Below the pieces are notes generated by a model. That model was given only the letters and a program-made list of their open reading frames with translations, was not told the DNA's origin and ran no database searches. Both the position numbers and the translations under genes were made by a program. 64,000 bases of DNA, from NCBI RefSeq assembly GCF_000092045.1, contig NC_007761.1, positions 2,359,001-2,423,000 on the forward strand, read 5' to 3'. Of the stretch, positions 26,569 through 37,369 are shown piece by piece. Source of the DNA: Rhizobium etli CFN 42. Lineage in GTDB: Bacteria > Pseudomonadota > Alphaproteobacteria > Rhizobiales > Rhizobiaceae. Every line of letters starts with the position of its first letter. The first letter of the stretch is position 1.

Positions 26569-27147
26569 ATGAGGGTCGAGTTCGGAAAGATCGTGTTACG
26601 CTTCTTGGGGCTGGCATCAGTGGCGGCCGTAGCCGCCACCTCGATGGCGGGTTCGGCCAATGCGGGCGAGCGGATATTCGATGAATTGCGTTTCGGGGCC
26701 TCTGCCTCGGTGCAATCGGGCCGTGCCGGCGAAGATGGCGTCTTTCCGGAGATTACCGCGCTCTTCGATCCTTTCGGATATGAAGAGGCTGTCGGCTGGC
26801 AGCAACAGCTGTTGCATCCCCGCGTCCATCTCGGCACTTCGATCGGCACCTCGGGTGAAGCAACGCAATTCTTCACGGGCTTCACCTGGACGGTCGATCT
26901 CAGCGAGAAGATCTTTGCCGAAGCCGGCTTTGGCGGCGTCATCCATACCGGCGACCTGGACGACAATGATGACGGCCCGGAACTCGGCTGCCGCGTCCTG
27001 TTCCACGAATATGTCGGCGCCGGCTACCGTTTCACCCGCAATTGGAACGTGATGGCCCAGATCGCCCACTCCTCTCATGCCGATCTCTGCGACGGCCCGA
27101 ACGACGGCATGACGCGCGCCGGCATCCAGATCGGCTACAAGTTCTGA
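26569..27147 (+). CDS. PagL-like outer-membrane acyloxyacyl hydrolase
   Basis: The 192-residue protein has a signal peptide (cleavage near ANAGE, ~33) and a beta-barrel pattern ending in GIQIGYKF, the usual C-terminal aromatic residue of outer-membrane proteins. The segment AHSSHADLCDGPNDGMTRAG resembles the PagL active-site region HxSN...PN.G (here HSSH), so this is probably lipid A 3-O-deacylase family (acyloxyacyl hydrolase). PagL removes the 3-linked acyl chain of lipid A. The substitution of the usual Asn leaves activity uncertain. It precedes the palindrome at 27187. Confidence 0.75.
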   Translation: MRVEFGKIVLRFLGLASVAAVAATSMAGSANAGERIFDELRFGASASVQSGRAGEDGVFPEITALFDPFGYEEAVGWQQQLLHPRVHLGTSIGTSGEATQFFTGFTWTVDLSEKIFAEAGFGGVIHTGDLDDNDDGPELGCRVLFHEYVGAGYRFTRNWNVMAQIAHSSHADLCDGPNDGMTRAGIQIGYKF

Positions 27148-27186
27148 GCGATTGCCGCCTTTACGAGAAAAGCCTGCCCGCCCCTG

Positions 27187-27232
27187 TGAACTGACCCCCG
27201 AAGTTGGGTGTCCAACTTCGGAGGTCGGTTCA
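27187..27232. repeat. Isolated pair of inverted repeats resembling IS ends
   Basis: TGAACTGACCCCCGAAGTTGG (27187-27207; 21 bases, first 20 shown as TGAACTGACCCCCGAAGTTG) pairs with the complement at 27212-27232 (19 of 21 positions match), separated by GTGT. The arms look like the ends of IS3-type insertion sequences brought together without a transposase between them. It lies between the PagL-like gene and purL. Confidence 0.7.
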
Positions 27233-27279
27233 GTGTGTTGACGGTGGGCTTTTTTCTGTCGCGCGCCGCCGCTACATAA

Positions 27280-29550
<2,271 letters not shown>

Positions 29551-29569
29551 TGCGCAAGGAGTAACGATC

Positions 29570-29803
29570 ATGGCCATGAAACCCGGCGATATCGAAGACA
29601 TGATCAAGGCTGGGATTCCCGGTGCCAAGGTGACGATCCGCGATCTGGCGGGCGACGGCGACCACTACGCCGCCGAAGTCGTCGCCGAAGCTTTCCGCGG
29701 CAAGAGCCGCGTACAGCAGCACCAGATGGTCTACGAGGCGCTGAAGGGCAACATGGGCGGCCTATTGCACGCTCTCGCTCTGCAGACCTCCGCCCCGGAT
29801 TGA
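29570..29803 (+). CDS. BolA family protein
   Basis: The 77-residue protein matches BolA: IEDMIKAGIPGAKVTIRDLAGDGDHYAAEVVAEAF, RGKSRVQQHQMVYEAL (helix-turn-helix-like motif with the His of the iron-sulfur site) and LHALALQT. BolA proteins pair with CGFS-type monothiol glutaredoxins to bind a [2Fe-2S] cluster and take part in iron-sulfur trafficking and iron sensing. In many alphaproteobacteria the grxD partner is next door; here it lies 12.8 kb further on. GGAGTAACGATC precedes the ATG. Confidence 0.93.
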   Translation: MAMKPGDIEDMIKAGIPGAKVTIRDLAGDGDHYAAEVVAEAFRGKSRVQQHQMVYEALKGNMGGLLHALALQTSAPD

Positions 29804-29842
29804 CATGCCGGTTTCGGCCGGTTGAAGCTTTGAAATAAAGAG

Positions 29843-29880
29843 GCCCGGGCGGTAGGATTCCTTCCTGCCGGGCAGTTTCA
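29843..29880 (+). terminator. Candidate terminator after bolA
   Basis: An imperfect GC-rich hairpin with arms starting GCCCGG (29843) and ending CCGGGC (29873), followed by AGTTTCATTC, lies 40 bases after bolA. The stem has mismatches, so it is a candidate. Confidence 0.4.
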
Positions 29881-29938
29881 TTCAAAGCGGTTCCCTATGA
29901 CAATGTCGGACTCGTTGGACGAGCTGGCGCGCAACCAT

Positions 29939-30976
29939 TTAGATCAGGCTGATACGCTGGCCCGCTGCGGCGGATCGCTTCACTGCGTCGATAACCTTTA
30001 AGGTTTCTAGTCCCTCACGTCCGCTGACCAACGGTGCTTCCTCGCCTCTGATGACCCTGCAAAACTGGCGTATCTGCAGGATTAGTGGATCCTCGTTCTC
30101 GACTTCGGCGCTATAACATTCGAACGGTTCCATCCAGCTCCTTTTGCCCGGATTGCTCCACATGTTGAGTGACGGCACTGACAGCGACCCGTGGGTGCCG
30201 CCGATCATGTAGCAAGCCTCCTCAGTTTTAGGGTAAGCGGGGTTTTCGCCAGTCGTCATCTCCCAACTCCATGGCGCGACGACGGAATCCGAAACGGAAG
30301 CAGTGCCGAGAATTCCGTTCTTGAACTCGATGAGGATCACCGCGGTCTCCTCAACGGCGTTTCCGCGAACTGCGTTGGATTCGATCGCCTGGACCGCCGT
30401 GATATCCCCGAATAAGTAGCGAAGGTTGTCGATGTCGTGGATCAGATTGAGAAAGACTGGTCCCGCGCCGCGTTCGCGGCGCCAGGGAGTGTCGAAGTAT
30501 TCCTCCGGCTTGAACAGCCAGAACATTGCATTCACGATCAATATTCGCCCGAGCTTTCCGCTTTCGATGATCTGTTTAGCTTTTTGCATCATCGGATTAT
30601 GTCGGCGATGATGTCCGGTCAGCAGCGGAACGCCTTTGGCCTCGGCCATCCCAACGAGCCTCTCGCCAGCGGCAATATCGTCGACGATTGGCTTCTCGAT
30701 CAATGCCGGGATGCCAGCCTCTACGGCCTCAAACCCATTTCTGACGTGGATCTGGTTAGGCGTCGCGATGATGACGCCGTCAGGGCGCGCTGCGGCGACC
30801 ATCTCAGCGAAGTTCGAAAACCATTTGACGCCAACCTCGCTGGCGATCGCCTGTCCAACCGGGCTCGGGTCGACGACAGCGACAAGCTCCGCCGTCGTTT
30901 CGTCCAGCACGTGTTTGATGTGGCGCTTCCCGATAAGTCCCGCGCCGAGGACCGCCAGTTTGACCGGAGGAGCCAT
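29939..30976 (-). CDS. Gfo/Idh/MocA family oxidoreductase
   Basis: The 345-residue protein has an N-terminal Rossmann fold (LAVLGAGLIGKRHIKHVL), an EKPIVDD motif (the EKP signature near residue 94) and a C-terminal alpha/beta domain with the VFLNLIHDIDNLRYLFG His motif. Such enzymes oxidise or reduce sugars, inositols or cyclic polyols with NAD(P). In this operon of quinate/shikimate-type genes it may act on a hydroaromatic polyol such as quinate, but that is inference. It is the last gene of the leftward operon, three bases after aroQ, with GAAGGA eight bases before the ATG. Its stop is close to the left edge of the island. Confidence 0.85.
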   Translation of the reverse strand: MAPPVKLAVLGAGLIGKRHIKHVLDETTAELVAVVDPSPVGQAIASEVGVKWFSNFAEMVAAARPDGVIIATPNQIHVRNGFEAVEAGIPALIEKPIVDDIAAGERLVGMAEAKGVPLLTGHHRRHNPMMQKAKQIIESGKLGRILIVNAMFWLFKPEEYFDTPWRRERGAGPVFLNLIHDIDNLRYLFGDITAVQAIESNAVRGNAVEETAVILIEFKNGILGTASVSDSVVAPWSWEMTTGENPAYPKTEEACYMIGGTHGSLSVPSLNMWSNPGKRSWMEPFECYSAEVENEDPLILQIRQFCRVIRGEEAPLVSGREGLETLKVIDAVKRSAAAGQRISLI

Positions 30977-30979
30977 TTG

Positions 30980-31429
30980 TCAGTCCTTCTTCGGCGCCGT
31001 GAGCATCGTCGCGACGCGGCGGATTCCGAGCCGATAGCCCTCCGTACCAAGACCGGTGATGATGCCGTCGGCGCGGTGGGAAACGAAGGAATGATGACGG
31101 AAGCTTTCGCGCTTATACATGTTGGAGATATGGATCTCGATCACGGGACCTTCGAACGTGTTCAAGGCGTCGAGGATCGCAAGCGATGTGTGCGTGAATG
31201 CGGCCGGATTGATGACGATACCGGATCCGTCTTCGCGCGCTTCGTGGATCCAGTCAATGATTTCATATTCACGGTTGCTCTGGTGGAAACGGATCTCGTG
31301 GCCGAGTTCCGAGGCCAGTTTCCGGCAGTCTGCCTCGACATCGGCCAGCGTCTCGTGACCATAGATGTGAGGCTGACGCTTGCCGAGCAAATTGAGGTTT
31401 GGGCCATTAAGAACGTAGATCAGGCTCAT
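30980..31429 (-). CDS. aroQ: 3-dehydroquinate dehydratase, type II
   Basis: The 149-residue protein is a complete type II dehydroquinase: [19 protein letters not shown] with Arg18 and catalytic Tyr23, [10 protein letters not shown] (Asn74), catalytic His100 in IEIHISN and the RESFRHHS segment. It interconverts 3-dehydroquinate and 3-dehydroshikimate. In a catabolic operon with a quinate/shikimate dehydrogenase the likely direction is towards 3-dehydroshikimate for breakdown rather than for aromatic amino-acid synthesis. A housekeeping copy is expected elsewhere. It lies between the CHMI-type gene (31-base gap) and the Gfo/Idh gene. Confidence 0.92.
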   Translation of the reverse strand: MSLIYVLNGPNLNLLGKRQPHIYGHETLADVEADCRKLASELGHEIRFHQSNREYEIIDWIHEAREDGSGIVINPAAFTHTSLAILDALNTFEGPVIEIHISNMYKRESFRHHSFVSHRADGIITGLGTEGYRLGIRRVATMLTAPKKD

Positions 31430-31460
31430 TGCGATTCTCCTTGTGAGGGCGTTGCCAAGC

Positions 31461-31829
31461 TTAGGCGAACGCTATTTCCTGGAATGCGAAACTCGGATCG
31501 GACTCGTAAAGATCGGCCCGCAGCCCCAGCCGGCCTGCTTGCAGCGCGGTGGCTGCGACAGCGCGCGCAGCTTCGAGGACCCCCTTCAACAACTCCCGCT
31601 TCGTTTCTGCCGGCCGGCCAGGCGCCATGCGCACGATTATCTGGATGAAGTGATTTTCCGGATGCTCGTCGCCGACGCAGGAGAAGGTCGCCTCCCTGGC
31701 GAAGGTCCGCACGGCAGTGGGCTTCACCACGCCTCCGTCGCGCACCCGGCAGTGGACCGCTCTGGTCAATTCGTCGATCGCCACCCGTTCGGCAGCACCT
31801 CGGCTGTAGTCGATGATGATGTGCGGCAA
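31461..31829 (-). CDS. 5-carboxymethyl-2-hydroxymuconate isomerase-like tautomerase
   Basis: The 122-residue protein starts MPHIIIDYS, so Pro would be exposed as the catalytic N-terminal residue after Met removal, as in the tautomerase superfamily. The length and the later segments (LLRAVH-like [45 protein letters not shown]) fit 5-carboxymethyl-2-hydroxymuconate delta-isomerase (HpaF, PF02962) rather than short 4-oxalocrotonate tautomerases. HpaF moves a double bond after ring cleavage of homoprotocatechuate. Here the substrate would be the muconate-type product of the ring-cleavage gene in the divergent operon. AGGAGG directly precedes the ATG. Confidence 0.82.
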   Translation of the reverse strand: MPHIIIDYSRGAAERVAIDELTRAVHCRVRDGGVVKPTAVRTFAREATFSCVGDEHPENHFIQIIVRMAPGRPAETKRELLKGVLEAARAVAATALQAGRLGLRADLYESDPSFAFQEIAFA

Positions 31830-31844
31830 GGCATGTCCTCCTGG

Positions 31845-32705
31845 TCAGGCTGGAGCTCGGCACAATTCTTCGAAGTGACGCGACATACGATCCGCATCCG
31901 GCTTTACACCCGTGAACAGCTCAAAGGCCGCCGCAGCCTGGAACACGGTCATGCCGCCGCCCGGCAAGGTCCTGCACCCCTTCTTCTCTGCCAGGGCCAG
32001 AAGTTCCGTCACCAGCGGCATGTAGACGATATCGGCGACCCAGTGACGTGGATGAAGCCATTCCGGTTCGATCGGAAGACCCGGATGACTTCGCATGCCC
32101 GTCGGCGTAGCGTGAATCAACCCGTCGGCCGAAGCGAGCGCCGCACCGACTTCCCTGACCGGTTGCGCGCAGGTTCTTGAAAAGCGTCGGTTGAGCTGAT
32201 CGGCAAGCGCGGCGGCGCGATTTGTGTCCTGGTCGAAGATCGAGAGCATCCTGATACCGAGCTTGATGGCCGCATGCGCGACGGCGACCCCTGCGCCGCC
32301 TGCGCCGAGCAGGACGGCATGAGTTTTAGCGACACCGGGCATACCGCGCTCGAAGTTCTTGTAGAAGCCATACCAGTCCGTATTGTGCCCGATCCGCTTC
32401 CCGTCCCGAAGCACGACGGTGTTGACTGCTCCGAGCATCTCGGCGTCCTCGGACAGGCTGCTAAGATGAGCGATCACAGCCTGCTTGCACGGGTGCGTAA
32501 TGTTGCTTCCTGCGAAGCCGCGGTCTTCGAGTTCTACGAGCAATTCAGGCAGGGCAGAAGCGGGCAAACCGCGCTCGGCGAAATCGACGAGTTCGTAATG
32601 GTAATCCAGCTCCAAGTGCCACGCCTCGGTTTCGTGCAGGGCGGGCGACTTCGACATCTGGATGTCGGCCCCGATGAGACCGACGAGGAATTTGTTGTTA
32701 TCCAT
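31845..32705 (-). CDS. Quinate/shikimate dehydrogenase (AroE/QsuD family)
   Basis: The 286-residue protein has the AroE layout: SKSPALHE (shikimate-binding Ser), GSNITHPCKQ with catalytic Lys74, GAVNTVV and GHNTD with Asp110, then the nucleotide loop GAGGAGVAVAHA. The residue after the second strand is acidic (FDQDTNRAAAL, Asp158) and the NRT-type NADP-binding cluster of biosynthetic AroE is missing, so NAD+ is the likely cofactor, as in catabolic QsuD enzymes. It would oxidise quinate or shikimate to the 3-dehydro compound. It lies 15 bases before the CHMI-like gene. Confidence 0.87.
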   Translation of the reverse strand: MDNNKFLVGLIGADIQMSKSPALHETEAWHLELDYHYELVDFAERGLPASALPELLVELEDRGFAGSNITHPCKQAVIAHLSSLSEDAEMLGAVNTVVLRDGKRIGHNTDWYGFYKNFERGMPGVAKTHAVLLGAGGAGVAVAHAAIKLGIRMLSIFDQDTNRAAALADQLNRRFSRTCAQPVREVGAALASADGLIHATPTGMRSHPGLPIEPEWLHPRHWVADIVYMPLVTELLALAEKKGCRTLPGGGMTVFQAAAAFELFTGVKPDADRMSRHFEELCRAPA

Positions 32706-32723
32706 TTCGATAACCCAATCAGC

Positions 32724-33497
32724 TCAATGATGTGCGAGGATCTCGCCAAGGAAAGCCTTGGTGCGCTCATGCTTCGGAGACTTGAAAAAGACCCCGGGCT
32801 CGGCCTCTTCGATGATCTCGCCGGAAGCCATGAAGATGACCCTGTCTGCAACCTGACGGGCGAAGCCCATTTCATGCGTGACGCAGATCATGGTCATGCC
32901 GTCGCGTGCGAGACCGATCATCGTATCCAGCACTTCCTTGACCATTTCCGGATCGAGCGCCGATGTCGGTTCGTCGAACAGCATCGCCTTGGGCTCCATG
33001 CAAAGGGCTCTGGCAATGGCGACACGCTGCTGCTGCCCACCGCTGAGTTGCGCGGGATACTTCTCCGCCTGATCAAGGATTCGAACCCGTTCGAGGTATT
33101 TTCTCGCCAGCCTCTCGGCGTCGGCCCGGCTGGTTCCGCGGACCCTCATGGGCGCAAGCGCGCAGTTCTGCAGCACGGTCATGTGCGGGAACAAATTGAA
33201 GTTCTGGAACACCATCCCGACTTCGCGCCGAATGGCGTCAACCGCCTTGCTCGTGCCGTCGAGCGACTGCCCGTCGACGACGATCCTGCCTTCCTCGATC
33301 AACTCGAGAGCGTTGATGCAGCGGATCAACGTCGACTTGCCGGAACCCGATGGCCCGCAAAGGACGATCTTTTCACCTTTGCGAACCGACAGGCTGATGT
33401 TTTTCAACGCATGGAAGGAGCCGTACCATTTCCCAACCTTTTCGAGGGATATCAATGTCGACTGATCTTTAGCGGAACTGAGCACGGCGCCCTCCAT
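32724..33497 (-). CDS. Polar amino-acid-type ABC transporter ATPase
   Basis: The 257-residue protein is a GlnQ/HisP-type ATPase: Walker [25 protein letters not shown], Walker [14 protein letters not shown] and the H-loop VTHEMGFA. It powers import with the two permeases and binding protein upstream in the same operon. The ATG at 33497 has a poor ribosome-binding site; a GTG at 33485 is preceded by GGAGG at ideal distance and may be the real start (253 residues). The gene starts 7 bases after the binding-protein stop. Confidence 0.93.
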   Translation of the reverse strand: MEGAVLSSAKDQSTLISLEKVGKWYGSFHALKNISLSVRKGEKIVLCGPSGSGKSTLIRCINALELIEEGRIVVDGQSLDGTSKAVDAIRREVGMVFQNFNLFPHMTVLQNCALAPMRVRGTSRADAERLARKYLERVRILDQAEKYPAQLSGGQQQRVAIARALCMEPKAMLFDEPTSALDPEMVKEVLDTMIGLARDGMTMICVTHEMGFARQVADRVIFMASGEIIEEAEPGVFFKSPKHERTKAFLGEILAHH

Positions 33498-33504
33498 GGA
33501 TGCT

Positions 33505-34329
33505 TTACTTGACGGTGAACGGGATGTTGGCGATGGTTTCCGGGAACGTCGGCAGATCGATCTTCATCCACTTCTTGGTGATGGCTGCAAGTTCGCCGTT
33601 AGCCTTGATCTTGTCGAGGAAGGCATTGACGGCCTCGTTCCAGTCCTTCTCGCCCAGTCGCGTCCCGACGCCATTGTAAGTCGTAAGGAAGTCGATCTTG
33701 CGCTCGTAGGTGCCTGGGCTGGCGGCATCCAGCCGCTGTCCGTAGAACATGTTGCCTCCAACGGCCTTGACCTGTCCGGAGACCAGCGCCTGAATGGTAG
33801 AGGCGTCGTCGTCGAAGCGGCGGACGGTGGCCGTCGATCCCACAGCATCGGTAATGGCCTTGTCCTGCGAGCTGGACTTCGGCACGCCGATTTCCCACCC
33901 GGCAACATCGGCAGGCGTTTTCGCGGTATCGGCCTTTGCCGCATAAAGCGAGATCGTGTTTGCCGCGTATGGCTTGCTGTACTGGATCGATTTGGCGCGC
34001 TCTTCCGTCATTGCCATCGTGGCGAACAAGATATCGACCTTGCCGGTGGTCAGGGCCGGAATGCGATTGGCGACGGCGAGCGGCTGGAACTGGACCTTAA
34101 CTCCGAGTTCCTTGGCGAAGAGTGTCGCGACATCGGCGTCGAACCCGTCCTGCTTGCCGCTCGAGTCGACGAAGCCCCATGGCGCGTTGTCGCCCTGAAT
34201 GCCGACGACGATCGTGCCCTTGGCCTTGATCTCCTCGACGGTCGCCGCGGAAGCCACTGCGGCGCCTACTGTGGCGAAGGCGGCCGTAGCCAGGGCCATT
34301 CCAAGAAATTGTCTGCGATTGTTATGCAT
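33505..34329 (-). CDS. ABC transporter substrate-binding protein (SBP_bac_3, Tat signal)
   Basis: The 274-residue protein starts at ATG 34329 (or two codons earlier), with GGAGGAGA upstream. The N-terminus [19 protein letters not shown] carries an RRxFLG twin-arginine motif, so it may be exported folded by Tat, with cleavage near ASAATVE. The mature part is a type II periplasmic-binding domain: [56 protein letters not shown]. Operon context suggests an acidic hydroaromatic or aromatic ligand rather than an amino acid. Confidence 0.9.
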   Translation of the reverse strand: MHNNRRQFLGMALATAAFATVGAAVASAATVEEIKAKGTIVVGIQGDNAPWGFVDSSGKQDGFDADVATLFAKELGVKVQFQPLAVANRIPALTTGKVDILFATMAMTEERAKSIQYSKPYAANTISLYAAKADTAKTPADVAGWEIGVPKSSSQDKAITDAVGSTATVRRFDDDASTIQALVSGQVKAVGGNMFYGQRLDAASPGTYERKIDFLTTYNGVGTRLGEKDWNEAVNAFLDKIKANGELAAITKKWMKIDLPTFPETIANIPFTVK

Positions 34330-34373
34330 TTCCATTCTCCTCCTCTGTGGTCTTTGCTTCGGGCGAAGCAAGG

Positions 34374-35024
34374 TTAGCGGACGGCTCTCGCCATCCGTTT
34401 TTCGAGGCCGCTCCCGATGTGGGAGAGAGGCCAACAAATGATGAAGTAGACCATTCCGACGATCCCGAAGACGAGCAGTGGGCGGTAGGTCTGGTTCGAA
34501 ATGATCTGTCCGGCACGGGTCAGCTCGATAAAGCCGACAATTGCTGCAAGCGATGTGCCCTTGATGAGCTGAACGAGAAATCCGATGGTTGCGGGCATCG
34601 AAATCTTCAGCGCCTGTGGCAGGACAACGTCCTTCATTCGGGAGATGTAATGCAGCCCGAGTGCGTTCGCGGCTTCGGTCTGGCCCTTCGGAACGGCTTC
34701 GATCGAACCGCGCCAGATCTCGCCCAGGAAGGCGCTTGCATGCAGGGTGAACGCGATTGCCACAGCGATCCATGCATTGACGTCGACGCCCAATAGCGCG
34801 ACGCCGTAGTAGACGACGAAGAGCTGCATCAGGAGCGGCGTGCCCTGGAAGAGCGCGATGTAACCCGACGATACGAAACGTGCGAAGCGGTTCTTCGACG
34901 TGCGCACCAGAGCGATCAGGATTCCGAATACACCTCCTCCGACGAAGCCGATGAAGGCCAGCAGCACGGTCCACTTCAAACCCTGCAAGAGGAAGAACAG
35001 CTCGTTTTCGCCGATGGGACCCAT
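34374..35024 (-). CDS. ABC transporter permease (HisM/GlnP type)
   Basis: The 216-residue permease has about five transmembrane helices. The EAA loop reads EAANALGLHYISRMKDVVLPQAL, contacting the ATPase, and the N-terminal helix FLLQGLKWTVLLAFIGFVGG is typical of the HisMQ family. It pairs with the next permease gene, nine bases upstream, to form the membrane channel. Confidence 0.93.
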   Translation of the reverse strand: MGPIGENELFFLLQGLKWTVLLAFIGFVGGGVFGILIALVRTSKNRFARFVSSGYIALFQGTPLLMQLFVVYYGVALLGVDVNAWIAVAIAFTLHASAFLGEIWRGSIEAVPKGQTEAANALGLHYISRMKDVVLPQALKISMPATIGFLVQLIKGTSLAAIVGFIELTRAGQIISNQTYRPLLVFGIVGMVYFIICWPLSHIGSGLEKRMARAVR

Positions 35025-35033
35025 GAACGCCTC

Positions 35034-35702
35034 CTATCGGGTCGGGTAGTTGAAGTAGGAACGGGAGATAAGGGCGAAGATGCCCATCATCAGGCTCGAG
35101 ATTACGAGGTAGATTGCGGTCACGCTGAAATAGACCTCGAAGCTTCGGAAAGTGTCGGATTCGATTCGTTGGGCCGCAGAGGTCAACTCGTAGGCGGCGA
35201 TCGAAGTGCAGACCGAAGTCGTCAAGGTCAGCATCACGAACTGGCTGGTCAGGGACGGATAAATCGCCCGCAGAGCCGGCTTCAGAACGATCAGCCGGAA
35301 CACATCGGCCTTGTGCAAGCCCAACGCGAAACCTGCCTCAACCTGTCCCTTGTTCACGCTTTCCACGCCGCCTCGAATAATCTCGATCGCATAAGCGCCG
35401 CCATTGATCCCCAGCGCGATAATAGCGGTAGCGGTGGGGTTCAATCGGATGCCCATGAGCGGAAGTGCGAAGTAGATGAAGAATATCTGCACCAGGAACG
35501 GTGTGTTTCGGACAATCTCGACGAAGGCAATTACCGGAGATTGAACGAGTTTGTTCTTGGATGTTCTTGCAGCAACGCCGAGAATACCGATGGCGAGCGC
35601 AAGGATCATTCCGGCAACCGCGAGACCGAGCGTCCCAAGCGAACCCCAAAACAATTCCGGGGCGCGGTCGAAGACCGCACCAAAATCGAACGTATAACCC
35701 AT
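35034..35702 (-). CDS. ABC transporter permease (HisQ/GlnP type)
   Basis: The 222-residue permease has about five transmembrane helices and the EAA loop VEAGFALGLHKADVFRLIVL. The segment IVRNTPFLVQIFFIYFALP is the family hallmark. It is the first transporter gene of the leftward operon, after the TIM-barrel gene, with GGAGGGAGGAAG upstream of the ATG. Confidence 0.93.
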   Translation of the reverse strand: MGYTFDFGAVFDRAPELFWGSLGTLGLAVAGMILALAIGILGVAARTSKNKLVQSPVIAFVEIVRNTPFLVQIFFIYFALPLMGIRLNPTATAIIALGINGGAYAIEIIRGGVESVNKGQVEAGFALGLHKADVFRLIVLKPALRAIYPSLTSQFVMLTLTTSVCTSIAAYELTSAAQRIESDTFRSFEVYFSVTAIYLVISSLMMGIFALISRSYFNYPTR

Positions 35703-35750
35703 ATGTTGACTTCCTCCCTCCGGCGCGACTCACGCCTCGCCGGCGCCGGA

Positions 35751-36575
35751 TCAGCAATCCGGCCCGAATAATCCTTCGGCCTTGTCGTACAGATTCTTCA
35801 AATGCGCCTCAGGCGGGGCGGACCCCGTGAGCGGCACCTCAACCGAGATCGCAGCGCAGCCATCGAACGCTGCGATGAGTTCCTTTAACGGCAGTTCGCC
35901 CTCTCCCGGCGCGAACCGCCCGCCTCTAGCTTCAGCGATCATTTCCTCTGTCGTCACCGGCGCCGGTCCAGCGACATCGCACAACTGAACGTGCTTTACC
36001 CAGCGGATCTCGGTCGCCAGCGTGGCGAGCGTGCCGCCATTCCTGAAGAAATGTACTCCGTCCACGAGGGCGCCGGCATTGCGGGCGCCACTCGACTTCA
36101 CAATACTGACGCTGTCTTGGAAGGTTCTCGTCACCCGCCAACCCATGTTCTCGACATCGACAGCCAAGCCGTAGCGGTCCGCAAGGCCGCAGAGATCCGA
36201 AAAGTTCGATACCAATCTGGATTGATCCGGATCATCTCCGCAGACACTGAGCCGGCGTGCTCCAATATTCGCAGCCGCGGCGACTATGGCCTCCATCGAC
36301 GACGCGTCGAACGAGGGGTCGATTACGAAAAACTCGATATCGAAAACCTCGACGCCCTCACCGGCAAGCACGAATTTCAGCTCGCCTGCAGCCGGACCAC
36401 CGACAGGCAACTCGTAGTAGGGCGCACCAGGGAACGCCGGATGCAGCCTGAGCCCGATCCTGGAGAACCCCGCGCGCGCTGCGGCCTTCGCAAACTCCAC
36501 GGGAGGCAGCAATATCGATGAAAAGTGCGCGACACCAATCGGGGGCGCCGATTTCGATGTTGCGGCGGCCATCAC
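35751..36575 (-). CDS. Sugar phosphate isomerase/epimerase-like TIM-barrel protein
   Basis: The 274-residue protein has the xylose isomerase-like TIM-barrel pattern (AP_endonuc_2 superfamily): AKAAARAGFSRIGLRLHP, VDVENMG (metal-binding Glu near ~140), GALVDGVHF and WVKHVQLCDVAGP, with final IAAFDGCAAISVEVPL. This fold includes 3-dehydroshikimate dehydratases (QuiC/AsbF type), which make protocatechuate. With dehydroquinase and quinate/shikimate dehydrogenase in the operon, a dehydratase role is attractive but not shown; an epimerase is equally possible by motif. Its start overlaps the GntR stop by four bases. Confidence 0.78.
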   Translation of the reverse strand: MMAAATSKSAPPIGVAHFSSILLPPVEFAKAAARAGFSRIGLRLHPAFPGAPYYELPVGGPAAGELKFVLAGEGVEVFDIEFFVIDPSFDASSMEAIVAAAANIGARRLSVCGDDPDQSRLVSNFSDLCGLADRYGLAVDVENMGWRVTRTFQDSVSIVKSSGARNAGALVDGVHFFRNGGTLATLATEIRWVKHVQLCDVAGPAPVTTEEMIAEARGGRFAPGEGELPLKELIAAFDGCAAISVEVPLTGSAPPEAHLKNLYDKAEGLFGPDC

Positions 36576-37306
36576 ACGATTCCCTTCGTCGCGAGATGGT
36601 TGCGCAGATTGGTGCCGGTGCGATGAATGTGCTGGCGGAGCTTGTCGCAGGCATAGTCGGCATCACGCGCGACTGCGCCCTGGGCAATCTCGCTATGCTC
36701 CTGCCCGACGTTGCGATCGCCCGACGTACGGATCAGGAAGACGCGGCGATATCGGTCGTTGAGATTGAGCAGAAGACTGCAAAAATGAAGTAGCAGAGGT
36801 TTCCCGCAGCCCGAGATCAGCGTCAGGTGGAACTCGCGGTGAAGCGCCTCCCAGTGCTCCAGCGTTTCAGGATGCGCGGCGTCGCGCTCCGTACGGTTTA
36901 GACGATGAAGCGCACGCATGACGTTGCCCTCCCAATCGACGTCTCCGAGACGCATGGATTCACGCAGCGCGAACACTTCGAGTTCTTCGCGTAGGCTGGT
37001 GACCTCTTCGAGATTAGCCAGGGAGATCGGCGCGACGCGATAGCCTCTATTGTCCTGAAACTCGACCAGACCGTCTGAAATGAGCCGGGCCAGACCCTCC
37101 CGCAACGGGCTCAGGCTGACATTGAAAATCTTCCGCGCCTTGTCGAGATTGATCTTGCTGCCCGCTTCCAGTTCACCGGAGATGATCGCCTCCCGAAGGC
37201 GCCATGCGAGCTGACTGCCGATGGTGTTCTTGCCATCGTCGAGGAAGCCGGCTGACGGTGCGTCTTCTGTCAACGGCCCAAGTGAGCTGTCGTCGGCCGA
37301 GTCCAT
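36572..37306 (-). CDS. GntR/FCD-family transcriptional regulator
   Basis: The 244-residue protein has a GntR winged helix (~30-98: LREAIISGELEAGSKINLDK, LSPLREGLARLISDGLV) and a C-terminal FCD domain with the metal-binding pattern LREELEVFALRES, WEALHREFHLTLISGCG and the later HSEIAQGAVARD and QHIHRTG. FCD regulators bind small acids and usually release DNA on binding. The ATG at 37306 has GGAGGAAAG directly upstream. It is the first gene of the leftward operon and faces the dioxygenase operon across two palindromes, which makes it the likely regulator of both. Confidence 0.92.
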   Translation of the reverse strand: MDSADDSSLGPLTEDAPSAGFLDDGKNTIGSQLAWRLREAIISGELEAGSKINLDKARKIFNVSLSPLREGLARLISDGLVEFQDNRGYRVAPISLANLEEVTSLREELEVFALRESMRLGDVDWEGNVMRALHRLNRTERDAAHPETLEHWEALHREFHLTLISGCGKPLLLHFCSLLLNLNDRYRRVFLIRTSGDRNVGQEHSEIAQGAVARDADYACDKLRQHIHRTGTNLRNHLATKGIV

Positions 37307-37336
37307 CTTTCCTCCAAAAGCGATCGCAAAGTTTCG

Positions 37337-37369
37337 ATAATCGATATGATAAACGATTATTGTTGTCAA
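37337..37369 (-). promoter_or_regulatory. Leftward promoter with GntR operator
   Basis: Read on the minus strand, TTGACA (37369-37364) and TATCGA (37346-37341) are 17 bases apart. ATAATCG (37337-37343) and CGATTAT (37354-37360) form an inverted repeat over the spacer and -10 element. A bound repressor would block the promoter. Confidence 0.65.
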
